NCBI GenBank assembly: GCA_028823185.1
Contig: JAPKBY010000027.1
Span: 1 to 11,533 of the forward strand
From: Planctomycetota bacterium
Lineage (GTDB): Bacteria > Planctomycetota > UBA1135 > GCA-002686595
Reading direction: 5' to 3'
DNA length: 11,533 bases
Positions 1 to 6,624 of this stretch are shown one piece after another. A program made the position numbers and the translations under genes. Each line of letters starts with the position of its first letter. The stretch's first letter is position 1. Below the pieces are notes generated by a model. It saw only the letters and a list, made by a program, of their open reading frames with translations. It had not been told where the DNA came from and searched no databases.

Positions 1-1639
1 CGATCTTCGCCAAGAAGCTGCGGCGCGCATTCCACGCGGCGTCCTTCACCGATGGCGCGAGGCAAGCGGTCGTAACGCTTCCCCCGGAGGCGTTCGCTGC
101 GCCATAACGAGTAGATCCGATACGTGGAGTGACTGCATCAATGCTCAGAGCAAACTCTTCCGCGACGATCGCGGCGACATATGTCCTCACCCCTGTCCCG
201 AGATCTTGAGTTCCGACCTCAACGCTCACGCTACCATCGCTAGAGATGCGCACCTCGGTCTGGCAAACGGGTCGGCCTCCGCCACCCCACGTCGAGACAG
301 CAAAGCCAATCCCAGTCGCCTCCCAACCATCTCCCTCGCCGGGAGCTGATCTGTGCGGATGATCAGCCCAACCGATCTCCTTAGAGACTCGATCAAGCTG
401 CCGGTGATAGACCTCATCGGAGAGGTTTCTTTTGCGCGCCTCGACTGGGTCAACGCCGACCTTATAAGCGAGCTCATCGATGACGGACTCCATCGCAAAG
501 GAAGCCTGCGGATGGCCAGGCGCACGCATCGCGCGACTAGCGTCTGTGTTCATCAGCACAGAGGACTGAGTACGCGCTGCCTCTTCAACCTCATAGATAT
601 AAGGGAGGCCTGGGTTTGATCCTCTCCCGAGGCCCCCATGTGTTTCGATCTCTGCAGAGAGCGCCGTCAAGCGCCCCTCAGCATCGCACCCTGCGACGAC
701 GCGCTGACGACCAGCCGAGCGATTGCCTACACAGGAGAACTCCCCCTTACGGTCTAGGAGCAAGTGCACTGGGCGCTTAGCGATTCGGGCCATCTGGCAG
801 GCGATATCCCCGGGTATGTCGAGGCCGAACTTACTCCCGAAGCCGCCGCCCATGTGTTCAACGACTGCGGTCACGTCGCCTTCGCTGATTCCTAAGACAT
901 CAGCAGCTTCACCACCGATGGTGAAGGTCCCCTGCGTGGATGCGTAGACGGTCGCTTCATCCTCGCCCTTGAAGTCAACGACGACTCCGTGAGTCTCGAG
1001 GCACACATGATGCTGAACAGGCACGGTGTAGACAGAGTCAATGGTCGCCTCTGATGCCTTGAGAGCTTCCGCCACGTCTTCCTCATCACCGCGCGAGCGA
1101 CCCTTCCGTACGTTTCCATTGCGACCGAGACTCGGCGCGTTGGGGTCCAGAGCTTGGGCTCTTGAGACCGCCCACTCACCGGGCTCCATCTCGAAGCCGA
1201 GCGCGCGCAGCCCATCTCTAGCGTGGTCAGGCGTGATGCCAGCCACTGCCGCAACGACCTGTCCCAGATAGTTGACTTCTCCACCTGCGACATCCAAAGC
1301 CACCTCAACCCCCTCGATCGCTCGCGCAGCGTCAAGATCGAGAGAGTAAGTCCCAGCGGGCATCGGCGAGTTGAGGACGACCCCGTAGAGCATCCCCTCA
1401 AGTCGAATGTCGTGAGAGTACTTGGCGCGGCCTGTGACCTTATCGCCAGCGTCTAAGCGCAAGATGTCCTTATTGAGGATCTTCAGCTGCTCGCGAGGCG
1501 GCCACGCAGGACCGTCCTCTTCAACAGCTACCAAGATCCAATAGTCCTCCGGGTGCCCAGCGACATCCCTGCTGCTCTTCTTCCAACGCTTGCCTGCCGG
1601 AGCTTCGCCAGGGGGCCCGTCTTGCCGTAGGGAGTTCAC
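1..1639 (-). CDS. Xanthine dehydrogenase/aldehyde oxidase-family molybdopterin-binding (catalytic) subunit, C-terminus cut by window edge
   Basis: This is the large subunit of a molybdenum hydroxylase (xanthine dehydrogenase, aldehyde oxidase or isoquinoline 1-oxidoreductase type), which oxidises a heteroaromatic or aldehyde substrate using water oxygen. Reading the minus strand from GTG at 1639 gives 546 codons with no stop to the left edge; the family is usually about 700-770 residues. Visible family signatures are the hammerhead domain (about residues 66-160, 'KVTGRAKYSHDIR'), 'VQHHVCLETHG' (208-218), the cofactor loop 'GGGFGSK' (264-270), 'MRAPGHPQASFAMES' (371-385) and 'VGTQDLGTGVRTY' (475-487). 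The catalytic C-terminal glutamate would lie beyond the window. The GTG start overlaps the TGA of the upstream 2Fe-2S gene (GTGA, 1636-1639) and a G-rich Shine-Dalgarno-like run precedes it, so the two are probably translationally coupled. No signal peptide is visible, so it may be exported with its Tat-bearing partner. The family is well supported; the substrate cannot be told. Confidence 0.9.
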   Translation of the reverse strand, partial: MNSLRQDGPPGEAPAGKRWKKSSRDVAGHPEDYWILVAVEEDGPAWPPREQLKILNKDILRLDAGDKVTGRAKYSHDIRLEGMLYGVVLNSPMPAGTYSLDLDAARAIEGVEVALDVAGGEVNYLGQVVAAVAGITPDHARDGLRALGFEMEPGEWAVSRAQALDPNAPSLGRNGNVRKGRSRGDEEDVAEALKASEATIDSVYTVPVQHHVCLETHGVVVDFKGEDEATVYASTQGTFTIGGEAADVLGISEGDVTAVVEHMGGGFGSKFGLDIPGDIACQMARIAKRPVHLLLDRKGEFSCVGNRSAGRQRVVAGCDAEGRLTALSAEIETHGGLGRGSNPGLPYIYEVEEAARTQSSVLMNTDASRAMRAPGHPQASFAMESVIDELAYKVGVDPVEARKRNLSDEVYHRQLDRVSKEIGWADHPHRSAPGEGDGWEATGIGFAVSTWGGGGRPVCQTEVRISSDGSVSVEVGTQDLGTGVRTYVAAIVAEEFALSIDAVTPRIGSTRYGAANASGGSVTTACLAPSVKDAAWNARRSFLAKI

Positions 1640-2277
1640 TTGCCACCCCCGCTGAGCTCTCGGCCAGCTTCTGCAGCCGCATCAAAGACGTGCGGGTAGG
1701 TTCCGCAACGACAGTAGTTCCCGGCGAGCGCCTCTTTGACCTCACCCTGGCTAGCGCTCGGGTTCTTATCAAGCAGCGCGCTCAAGGTCACGGTGATCCC
1801 TGGAGTGCAGAAGCCACACATGGAACCATCGTGCTTGCACATGGCTCTCTGCACAGCATTTTGCTCTCCATCAGGTGCGAGGCCTTCAACAGTCGTCACC
1901 TCCCGCCCGACCGCGTCCACAGCGAGCATCAGACACGAGCAAACAGCTTCGCCGTCCAAGAGGACAGTGCAGGCGCCACACGTCCCCCGGTCACAGACGA
2001 GCTTTGTGCCTGTGAGTGGATCAGTCAACCTGATCCGAAGCGCGTCGAGCAGCGTCGTACGCGGCTCGACAGTGAGCGCGCGGAGATCGCCGTTCACCTT
2101 CAGCTTCACCTCAGTCTCTCCGGAGAGAGAGACCGTCGGCTTGGCGCGCGACTCAGGCCCAACAATCAAGGCTCCAGCAGCAGCGCCGCCAGCTCCCTGA
2201 AGGAATCCCCTGCGCGAAACCTCAACCCCAATAGGTTGTGACTTCTCGCCCTCTGCTCTCCCTGTCTTTTTTCTCAC
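1636..2277 (-). CDS. Tat-exported (2Fe-2S)-binding subunit of molybdenum hydroxylase
   Basis: This is the electron-transfer small subunit partnering the molybdopterin subunit. It carries two [2Fe-2S] clusters: an N-terminal ferredoxin-like domain with C-x4-C-x2-C-x11-C ('CDRGTCGAC', then 'VCSC') and a C-terminal helical domain with 'MCGFCTPG' and 'NYCRCGTYPHV'. A Tat signal is clear: 'VSRRGFLQ' followed by a Gly/Ala-rich hydrophobic stretch, so the assembled enzyme probably acts in the periplasm. The start is uncertain. The frame stays open upstream with a TTG at 2391 (251 residues), but that would put 58 residues before the twin arginines. GTG at 2277 gives 213 residues and a roughly 20-residue n-region, close to what is usual, although no good ribosome binding site precedes either. 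The stop overlaps the next gene's GTG by 4 nt. Such small subunits normally pair with a large subunit and sometimes a cytochrome c, which could lie off the left edge. Family assignment is secure; substrate is unknown. Confidence 0.9.
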   Translation of the reverse strand: MRKKTGRAEGEKSQPIGVEVSRRGFLQGAGGAAAGALIVGPESRAKPTVSLSGETEVKLKVNGDLRALTVEPRTTLLDALRIRLTDPLTGTKLVCDRGTCGACTVLLDGEAVCSCLMLAVDAVGREVTTVEGLAPDGEQNAVQRAMCKHDGSMCGFCTPGITVTLSALLDKNPSASQGEVKEALAGNYCRCGTYPHVFDAAAEAGRELSGGGK

Positions 2278-2471
2278 AGCAACAGCTATCGCATTCCGAG
2301 TCCTCGGAAGCAACAGCGACGACGCTTCCTTTGCGAGCACACCCCCAGAGGATGACCAGCCCTGTGGACACGCGTCCTCTACGAAGGGCAAATCAGGCGT
2401 AGCTGAGTCGCACCATGCCCCGCAAGAGCCTCCAGGAGAGGTTGGTCCATTGGCACGAGTGATGCATTGAA
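2278..2471. promoter_or_regulatory. Divergent intergenic region
   Basis: The 2Fe-2S subunit gene (leftward) and the small secreted repeat protein gene (rightward) start away from each other here, so the promoters of both should lie in this stretch. I see no convincing -35/-10 pair, operator palindrome or riboswitch-like fold. Part of it (2278-2391) would become coding if the upstream TTG start of the 2Fe-2S gene were the true one. Confidence 0.35.
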
Positions 2472-2843
2472 GTGAGCATGAACAATCTCACCTCATGCCT
2501 CAGAGCCAGCAGCCTGGCTCTCTTGTTGCTAGCCAGCAGCCCGACAACGGCGCAGGCGCAATTCCATACAGCACGAAGCCTCTACCAAGCGCGCAGCGTC
2601 TGCGTCCCAACCCCTCCGCCTAGGTATCTACCAGGGCATTATGAGACAAGGAGTGAGCGCATCTTCATCCCAGGGAGCACACAGAGGGTCTACATCCCAG
2701 CGCAGTACTCAACACATTGCGGCTTGTTCGGAATCCGTTACAGGCGAATGATCCGGCCCGCTCGTTATGAGATCCACCACCAACCCGGTCGTTACGAGAT
2801 AAGGCAAAAGAGGGTCTGGATCCCAGGCCGCTACGTCAACTAA
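2472..2843 (+). CDS. Small secreted protein with PG-x-Y-E / W-I-P-G repeats, function unknown
   Basis: I do not recognise a characterised family. The protein is 123 residues from GTG at 2472, or 121 from ATG at 2478; the ATG gives a conventional Sec signal peptide (short n-region, then leucine-rich 'SLALLLLASS', likely cleavage after 'TAQA'). The mature part of about 90 residues repeats a motif of the form P-G-[HR]-Y-E-x-R-x-x-R-[VI]-[FW]-I-P-G: 'PGHYETRSERIFIPGS', 'RVYIPAQY', 'RPARYEI', 'PGRYEIRQKRVWIPGRY'. It is rich in Arg, Tyr and Pro, and mature cysteines are few (one near residue 44 and one in 'STHCG'). Alternating aromatic/basic residues between Pro-Gly turns suggest short beta strands, perhaps a surface or cell-wall-associated protein. 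Similar 'WVPGHYE'-type repeat proteins are, to my knowledge, common among uncharacterised planctomycetal proteins. A strong hairpin follows at 2888-2919, so it is probably transcribed alone. Confidence 0.75.
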   Translation: MSMNNLTSCLRASSLALLLLASSPTTAQAQFHTARSLYQARSVCVPTPPPRYLPGHYETRSERIFIPGSTQRVYIPAQYSTHCGLFGIRYRRMIRPARYEIHHQPGRYEIRQKRVWIPGRYVN

Positions 2844-2887
2844 GCAAATAGCGGCTGGTCGACTATGGATGGGACCGGCCGCGACAT

Positions 2888-2919
2888 GAGACCCCTGAAG
2901 CCTAGGCGTCAGGGGTCTC
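2888..2919 (+). terminator. Hairpin terminator between convergent genes
   Basis: An 11-bp perfect inverted repeat (arms 2888-2898 and 2909-2919, GAGACCCCTGA / TCAGGGGTCTC) encloses a 10-base loop containing a small GCCTAGGC palindrome. It lies 44 bases after the stop of the small secreted protein gene and is followed on the plus strand by a short pyrimidine-rich tract (2919-2924), so it fits a rho-independent terminator with a weak U-tract. On the minus strand it lies 17 bases after the aminotransferase stop, but no T-run follows in that direction; it may still serve both genes. Confidence 0.7.
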
Positions 2920-2936
2920 TTCTAATGAATGGCAAC

Positions 2937-4088
2937 TCAGAGGGATCTCAAACTCGTCGCTGCGCGCGAGACGAGGTCTTCAGAGAGAGCAAAGCAGAAG
3001 CGCGCAGAACCTTCGCCCTTGTCACCTCGGTAAAATGCAGAGCCTGGCACGCTCGCCACACCTGTTCGCTTCAGGAGCTCCATAGAGGCCTCCAAGGCGG
3101 TCTCCTTCCCTAGCTTGCTCATGTCAGCCAGCACATAGTAAGCGCCTTGCGGCCATGTGGGGTCGAGGCCCGCCGCGCTCAAGGCCTCGCACAAGACCTC
3201 CCGTTTGCGGGCGTATTGAGCGCGCATGTCTGTGTAGAAAGAATCAGGCATGGAGAAGCCTGCTGTCACGCCATGCTGCAGCGGTGTTGGCGCGCAAATA
3301 TAGAACAGGTCATGAACGATGGTCATCGCCTGAGCCCACTCGGGTTTCGTGACGGCATAGCCCAGTCGCCAGCCGGTTATCGAGAAGGTCTTAGAGAGCC
3401 CCATGATGGTGACTGAGCGCTCTCGTAGATCCGACACCGTTGCGGGAGAGATGTGCTCGGCCTCGCCATAAGTGATGCTCTCGTAGATCTCGTCAGTGAT
3501 CACGATCAAGTCGTTCTCTCGCGCGACCTGAGCGAGCAGCTCAAGCTCTGCGACGGACCACATCTTCCCAGAGGGATTGGCTGGAGTGCAGACGACGACA
3601 GCCCGCGTATTCTCCTGGATGCCTGCGCGCAGAGCATCCAGCGTCACCTCATAGCCAGGACCCTCTAAACTCACGAATTGGGGAATGAGACCGGCAACAG
3701 CAGCTGCGTTGCGGTGATAGCCGTAGTAAGGCTCGAACATGAGGATGCCATCACCCGGGTCTAAGAGCGCGTGGATCGCAGCCGTATAAGCACCAGACGC
3801 ACCACTCGTGACCACGATCTCCGACATCGGATCGGCCTCAATTTGATTCTCTCGCCTCAGCTTGCCAGCGATCGCCTCCCTTAGCGGAAGGATGCCTTCC
3901 GGATAGGAGTAAACCGCATCGCCACGTTTGATGGCCTCAATGGCACCAGCGGCCACAGCCTCAGGTGTCGGAAGCTGACAGATTCCTTGCCCGAGATTGA
4001 TGCCGCCGACAGCATCACATTCTCGAGTCATGCGCCTGATGTCAGATTGGGCGAGGTCAGCGAGACGCTTTGAACGATTTTTAGGCAT
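2937..4088 (-). CDS. Class I/II pyridoxal-phosphate-dependent aminotransferase
   Basis: This is a cytoplasmic fold-type I aminotransferase of the aspartate/methionine/kynurenine aminotransferase group, which moves an amino group between an amino acid and a 2-oxo acid. The length of 383 residues is usual for the family. Residues that can be placed include the N-terminal substrate strand 'INLGQGICQLPTP' (30-42), the 'SGASGA' phosphate-loop region (95-100), Tyr121/Tyr122 stacking position, Asn171 in 'PANPSGK', Asp199 and Tyr202 in 'TDEIYE', the Schiff-base lysine Lys233 in 'LSKTFSITGWRLGY', and Arg363 in 'SARFCF', which normally binds the substrate carboxylate. All key residues are present, so it should be active. 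ATG at 4088 is the natural start, with only a weak upstream GGA as a ribosome binding site. It starts 46 bases from the divergent 826-residue gene and has no pathway partner nearby. The substrate cannot be assigned from sequence alone. Confidence 0.93.
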   Translation of the reverse strand: MPKNRSKRLADLAQSDIRRMTRECDAVGGINLGQGICQLPTPEAVAAGAIEAIKRGDAVYSYPEGILPLREAIAGKLRRENQIEADPMSEIVVTSGASGAYTAAIHALLDPGDGILMFEPYYGYHRNAAAVAGLIPQFVSLEGPGYEVTLDALRAGIQENTRAVVVCTPANPSGKMWSVAELELLAQVARENDLIVITDEIYESITYGEAEHISPATVSDLRERSVTIMGLSKTFSITGWRLGYAVTKPEWAQAMTIVHDLFYICAPTPLQHGVTAGFSMPDSFYTDMRAQYARKREVLCEALSAAGLDPTWPQGAYYVLADMSKLGKETALEASMELLKRTGVASVPGSAFYRGDKGEGSARFCFALSEDLVSRAATSLRSL

Positions 4089-4134
4089 AGAGTAGTTCCA
4101 GAACCAGTCCTGAATTAGCAGGTTACATAAGCCG
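4089..4134. promoter_or_regulatory. Very short divergent promoter region
   Basis: Only 46 bases separate the starts of the leftward aminotransferase gene and the rightward 826-residue gene. Two divergent promoters cannot fit here without overlapping each other or the coding ends, so the promoters are shared or placed inside one of the genes, or one transcript is leaderless. No clear -10/-35 elements or Shine-Dalgarno sequences were found. Confidence 0.3.
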
Positions 4135-6615
4135 ATGATTCACACAACGATCCTCCTCACGTTGCTCGCCCAACTGAATGCCACTCTGACCTCACAGGGC
4201 GTCGCGCAGCTAAGCTGGGAGCAAGGGGAGACAGCCACCTTCGTCAGGGGGACCATCCCATTTCCAAGCGGGGAGAGCCCGAAGGCTTGGGTCCTAATCG
4301 ACAGCGAAGGAGCCTCACATCCGGCTCAGCTTGAAGAGGTCGTGAGGGGTCCGAGCGGTGAGGTTCAAGTCTTTGAAGTCATCTCCAAAGTCCCTCCCTC
4401 TGACAAGGGCCGCCGCAGCGGCTTCTTGTCTCGATCACCCGCTCAGCCACCTCTTCCAGCTCTGAAGCCAGCCCACGAGGCACTCTCTGCTCCGCTAGCC
4501 TTCACGGCAAAGGATGCGAACGGACACACATACGAAGCGGTGATCTCAAGCTCTGCCCCCTCACACCAAAGAGTCGTCACTCTCAAGCGTGGACCGATTC
4601 ATAGGGAGGACCGACATGCGCTCGTCATGCTCCCCAGCCCAGCTGAGAGGAAGAATGGAGCGCAGCCGCATCTGCTCGGCATCCACGCATATCTAGGTCG
4701 CTGGAAAGACGCGGGCTTCCTCACCCTTGACCTCCGAGTACACAACGCGCTGATCGGACAAAAGGACACAGAGGCACCGATCGGCCCAGCCTACTTCGAG
4801 TCGTTAAAGCTCTCTCTCCCAGAGGGCTGGACAGCGATTGCAGCCTTTGATGATCCCTACCTAAGGCTGGAGCTTGGCGAGACGGGTGAGTCGACGCTGT
4901 TCATCGTCGACGAGATCGCTGAGACCGACAAGGACGGCAGACATCGGCTCCATATGATGCCGCCGGGGGCGAGCTTCCACCGTCGCCTCGCGATCATCCC
5001 AGCCGGGAATAAAGAGGCTGCCATAGCTGCTCGATCTCACCTCGCTGGAGAAGGGTGGGCGGTATGCACACCAAAGACCGGGCTCCACTCTTGGTCGAAC
5101 CCTGCGACTGCACACTACTTTCCTCAGCGAGAGCTCCTCCCAAATCTAAGCGCCATCTCCGCACCGATAGGGAAACGCGACTCAACTCTGCTAGCGCGTC
5201 TAAGCGTTACCGGTAATGAGCACGCGGAACAGATCGCCTCCGGGGACTCTGGGCAAGGGGAGTCTCGTTCAGGAGTTATGGGCTGGGCTCATCCATGGTT
5301 TCGACCGACGGGCGGCGGTCACGGCGGTGAGGGAATCACTTTCCTCGAGGGCCTCAGAGCCGCTGCTAACGGCTCACCCTCTGAACTTCGAAGGCTAAGG
5401 CTCCTCCACCGAGCCAATACCTCGCGACAGCCGACTGGGGCATGGAGGGCGAATGGAGACGCGACACGCCTTGAAGAGTGGCTCAACGAAGACGGCGCTC
5501 TGCCCTTCGCCTACCACATGAAGGCAAATGCTCACCACAAGGCGCTCAGGCTCCCCTCCGAAGGAGGTCCTAAACTCAAAGACAGTATCGCGCGAGTTTT
5601 AACCTCAGACAGGAGGCCCAGCTACGACCAGAGCAGCGCGATCAAAAAGAACGGCGCTCGCCCTAGCGATGCGGAAGACATCCTCGCGTGGCACCCTCAC
5701 GATGGAGCGCACATCATCCGCTATACATCGCATGCCAAAGCCCTCGCCTGGCTGAGCAACGACTCCCTCGCCATCGATTCGCTCCTGCACGAAGCTGAGC
5801 GCTTCCGCTTTGCACTCACCAACACAAAGAGCGAAGACCCGCCGCTCATCACCATCTACCAGCTGAGCGCTTTCGCTGCCGAACACCCGGGCTTCGGTCT
5901 CCCTGTAGGACGAGAGCTGGGTTGGGCCCTCGACACGATCTCAGCTGCCTACTCCTTAAGCGATGACCAGACGCGAGCCCGCTTGCTGCCTTGGATCCGT
6001 GAAGCCTGCGCGCTCGTAGTTCGAGGTACACCACCGACGGGCATCACCAGCCGCAACGACCACGCTCCGCTCTCTGTGCCACGCACACATGCGATCGCGC
6101 ACTCCTTCCAGACAGCCATCCTCCAACTGGGACTTAGGTCAGCCTCACGCTCTTGCCTCGGCGCCGAAGATGCGGAGCTAAAACAAGCACTGGATGAGCT
6201 CCTGCTCAGCTGCGTCGACTCCCTCTATTTTGGCCCGGTCTATTACCCCGGCGCCAAACCCAGAACCACCTGGCCGATCTCAGGTGACCCCAGCGGTCCC
6301 CGATGGATCTTCCCAGTGGCACCCTTGGATTGGGATCTAGCGCCCCTCTCCTTCCAAGGAGAGCTCCCTCAGAGCGGCTTCGACGGCGGAGCGGAGAGCG
6401 CCTACTCCAACAGCCTCCTCAGCTGGGCACACAACCTCAGCTCAAAGGGCTCAGGCGAGAGCTCTAGATACAGCGCCCGAATCTTAGATCTAGGCCCACG
6501 CTACAAGACTTGGGCAGATTGGACAGAGCACCTAACGAGACGCTCGAAGAGGCGCAGCGGGGTAGACATGCTCTCACAAGCGGCCCCGGCCTTGCTCCTC
6601 GCGGAGCGCCCCTAG
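4135..6615 (+). CDS. Large secreted protein, possible PcRGLX/YetA-like (RIFT barrel plus alpha/alpha toroid) polysaccharide-active protein
   Basis: This 826-residue protein has no motif I can assign with certainty. Residues 1-20 form a short hydrophobic export-like segment lacking a clear basic n-region. Residues 25-85 ('FVRGTIPFPSGE' followed by 'VLIDSEGASHPAQLEEV') read like the N-terminal RIFT-barrel of PcRGLX/YetA-like proteins. A Pro-rich linker follows (100-120), then a beta-rich segment (120-290) with 'LKRGPIHREDRHALV' and 'GIHAYLGRWKDAGFLTLDL'. Residues 383-406 contain 'WFRPTGGGHGGEGITFLEG'. The C-terminal half is helical, with 'DILAWHPHDGAHIIRYTSHA' (515-534) and a following 'ALAWLSNDSLA', a pattern typical of alpha/alpha-toroid lyases and glycosidases. 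If this is right it could be a rhamnogalacturonan or other polysaccharide lyase relative; catalytic residues are not identified. ATG at 4135 has no strong ribosome binding site, but no better start exists. Its stop lies 9 bases before the stop of the convergent sulfatase. Being a real gene is near certain; the function is tentative. Confidence 0.85.
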   Translation: MIHTTILLTLLAQLNATLTSQGVAQLSWEQGETATFVRGTIPFPSGESPKAWVLIDSEGASHPAQLEEVVRGPSGEVQVFEVISKVPPSDKGRRSGFLSRSPAQPPLPALKPAHEALSAPLAFTAKDANGHTYEAVISSSAPSHQRVVTLKRGPIHREDRHALVMLPSPAERKNGAQPHLLGIHAYLGRWKDAGFLTLDLRVHNALIGQKDTEAPIGPAYFESLKLSLPEGWTAIAAFDDPYLRLELGETGESTLFIVDEIAETDKDGRHRLHMMPPGASFHRRLAIIPAGNKEAAIAARSHLAGEGWAVCTPKTGLHSWSNPATAHYFPQRELLPNLSAISAPIGKRDSTLLARLSVTGNEHAEQIASGDSGQGESRSGVMGWAHPWFRPTGGGHGGEGITFLEGLRAAANGSPSELRRLRLLHRANTSRQPTGAWRANGDATRLEEWLNEDGALPFAYHMKANAHHKALRLPSEGGPKLKDSIARVLTSDRRPSYDQSSAIKKNGARPSDAEDILAWHPHDGAHIIRYTSHAKALAWLSNDSLAIDSLLHEAERFRFALTNTKSEDPPLITIYQLSAFAAEHPGFGLPVGRELGWALDTISAAYSLSDDQTRARLLPWIREACALVVRGTPPTGITSRNDHAPLSVPRTHAIAHSFQTAILQLGLRSASRSCLGAEDAELKQALDELLLSCVDSLYFGPVYYPGAKPRTTWPISGDPSGPRWIFPVAPLDWDLAPLSFQGELPQSGFDGGAESAYSNSLLSWAHNLSSKGSGESSRYSARILDLGPRYKTWADWTEHLTRRSKRRSGVDMLSQAAPALLLAERP

Positions 6616-6624
6616 ACTCCAGCG

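Noticed and set aside
892..1401. Minus-strand open frame of 169 codons inside the molybdopterin subunit
   Set aside because: It is in a different minus-strand frame from the real gene, which reads through 1-1639 with clear family motifs.
1690..2241. Plus-strand open frame of 183 codons opposite the 2Fe-2S subunit
   Set aside because: The minus strand carries all eight cluster cysteines and a Tat signal; the plus-strand product is low-complexity and unrecognisable.
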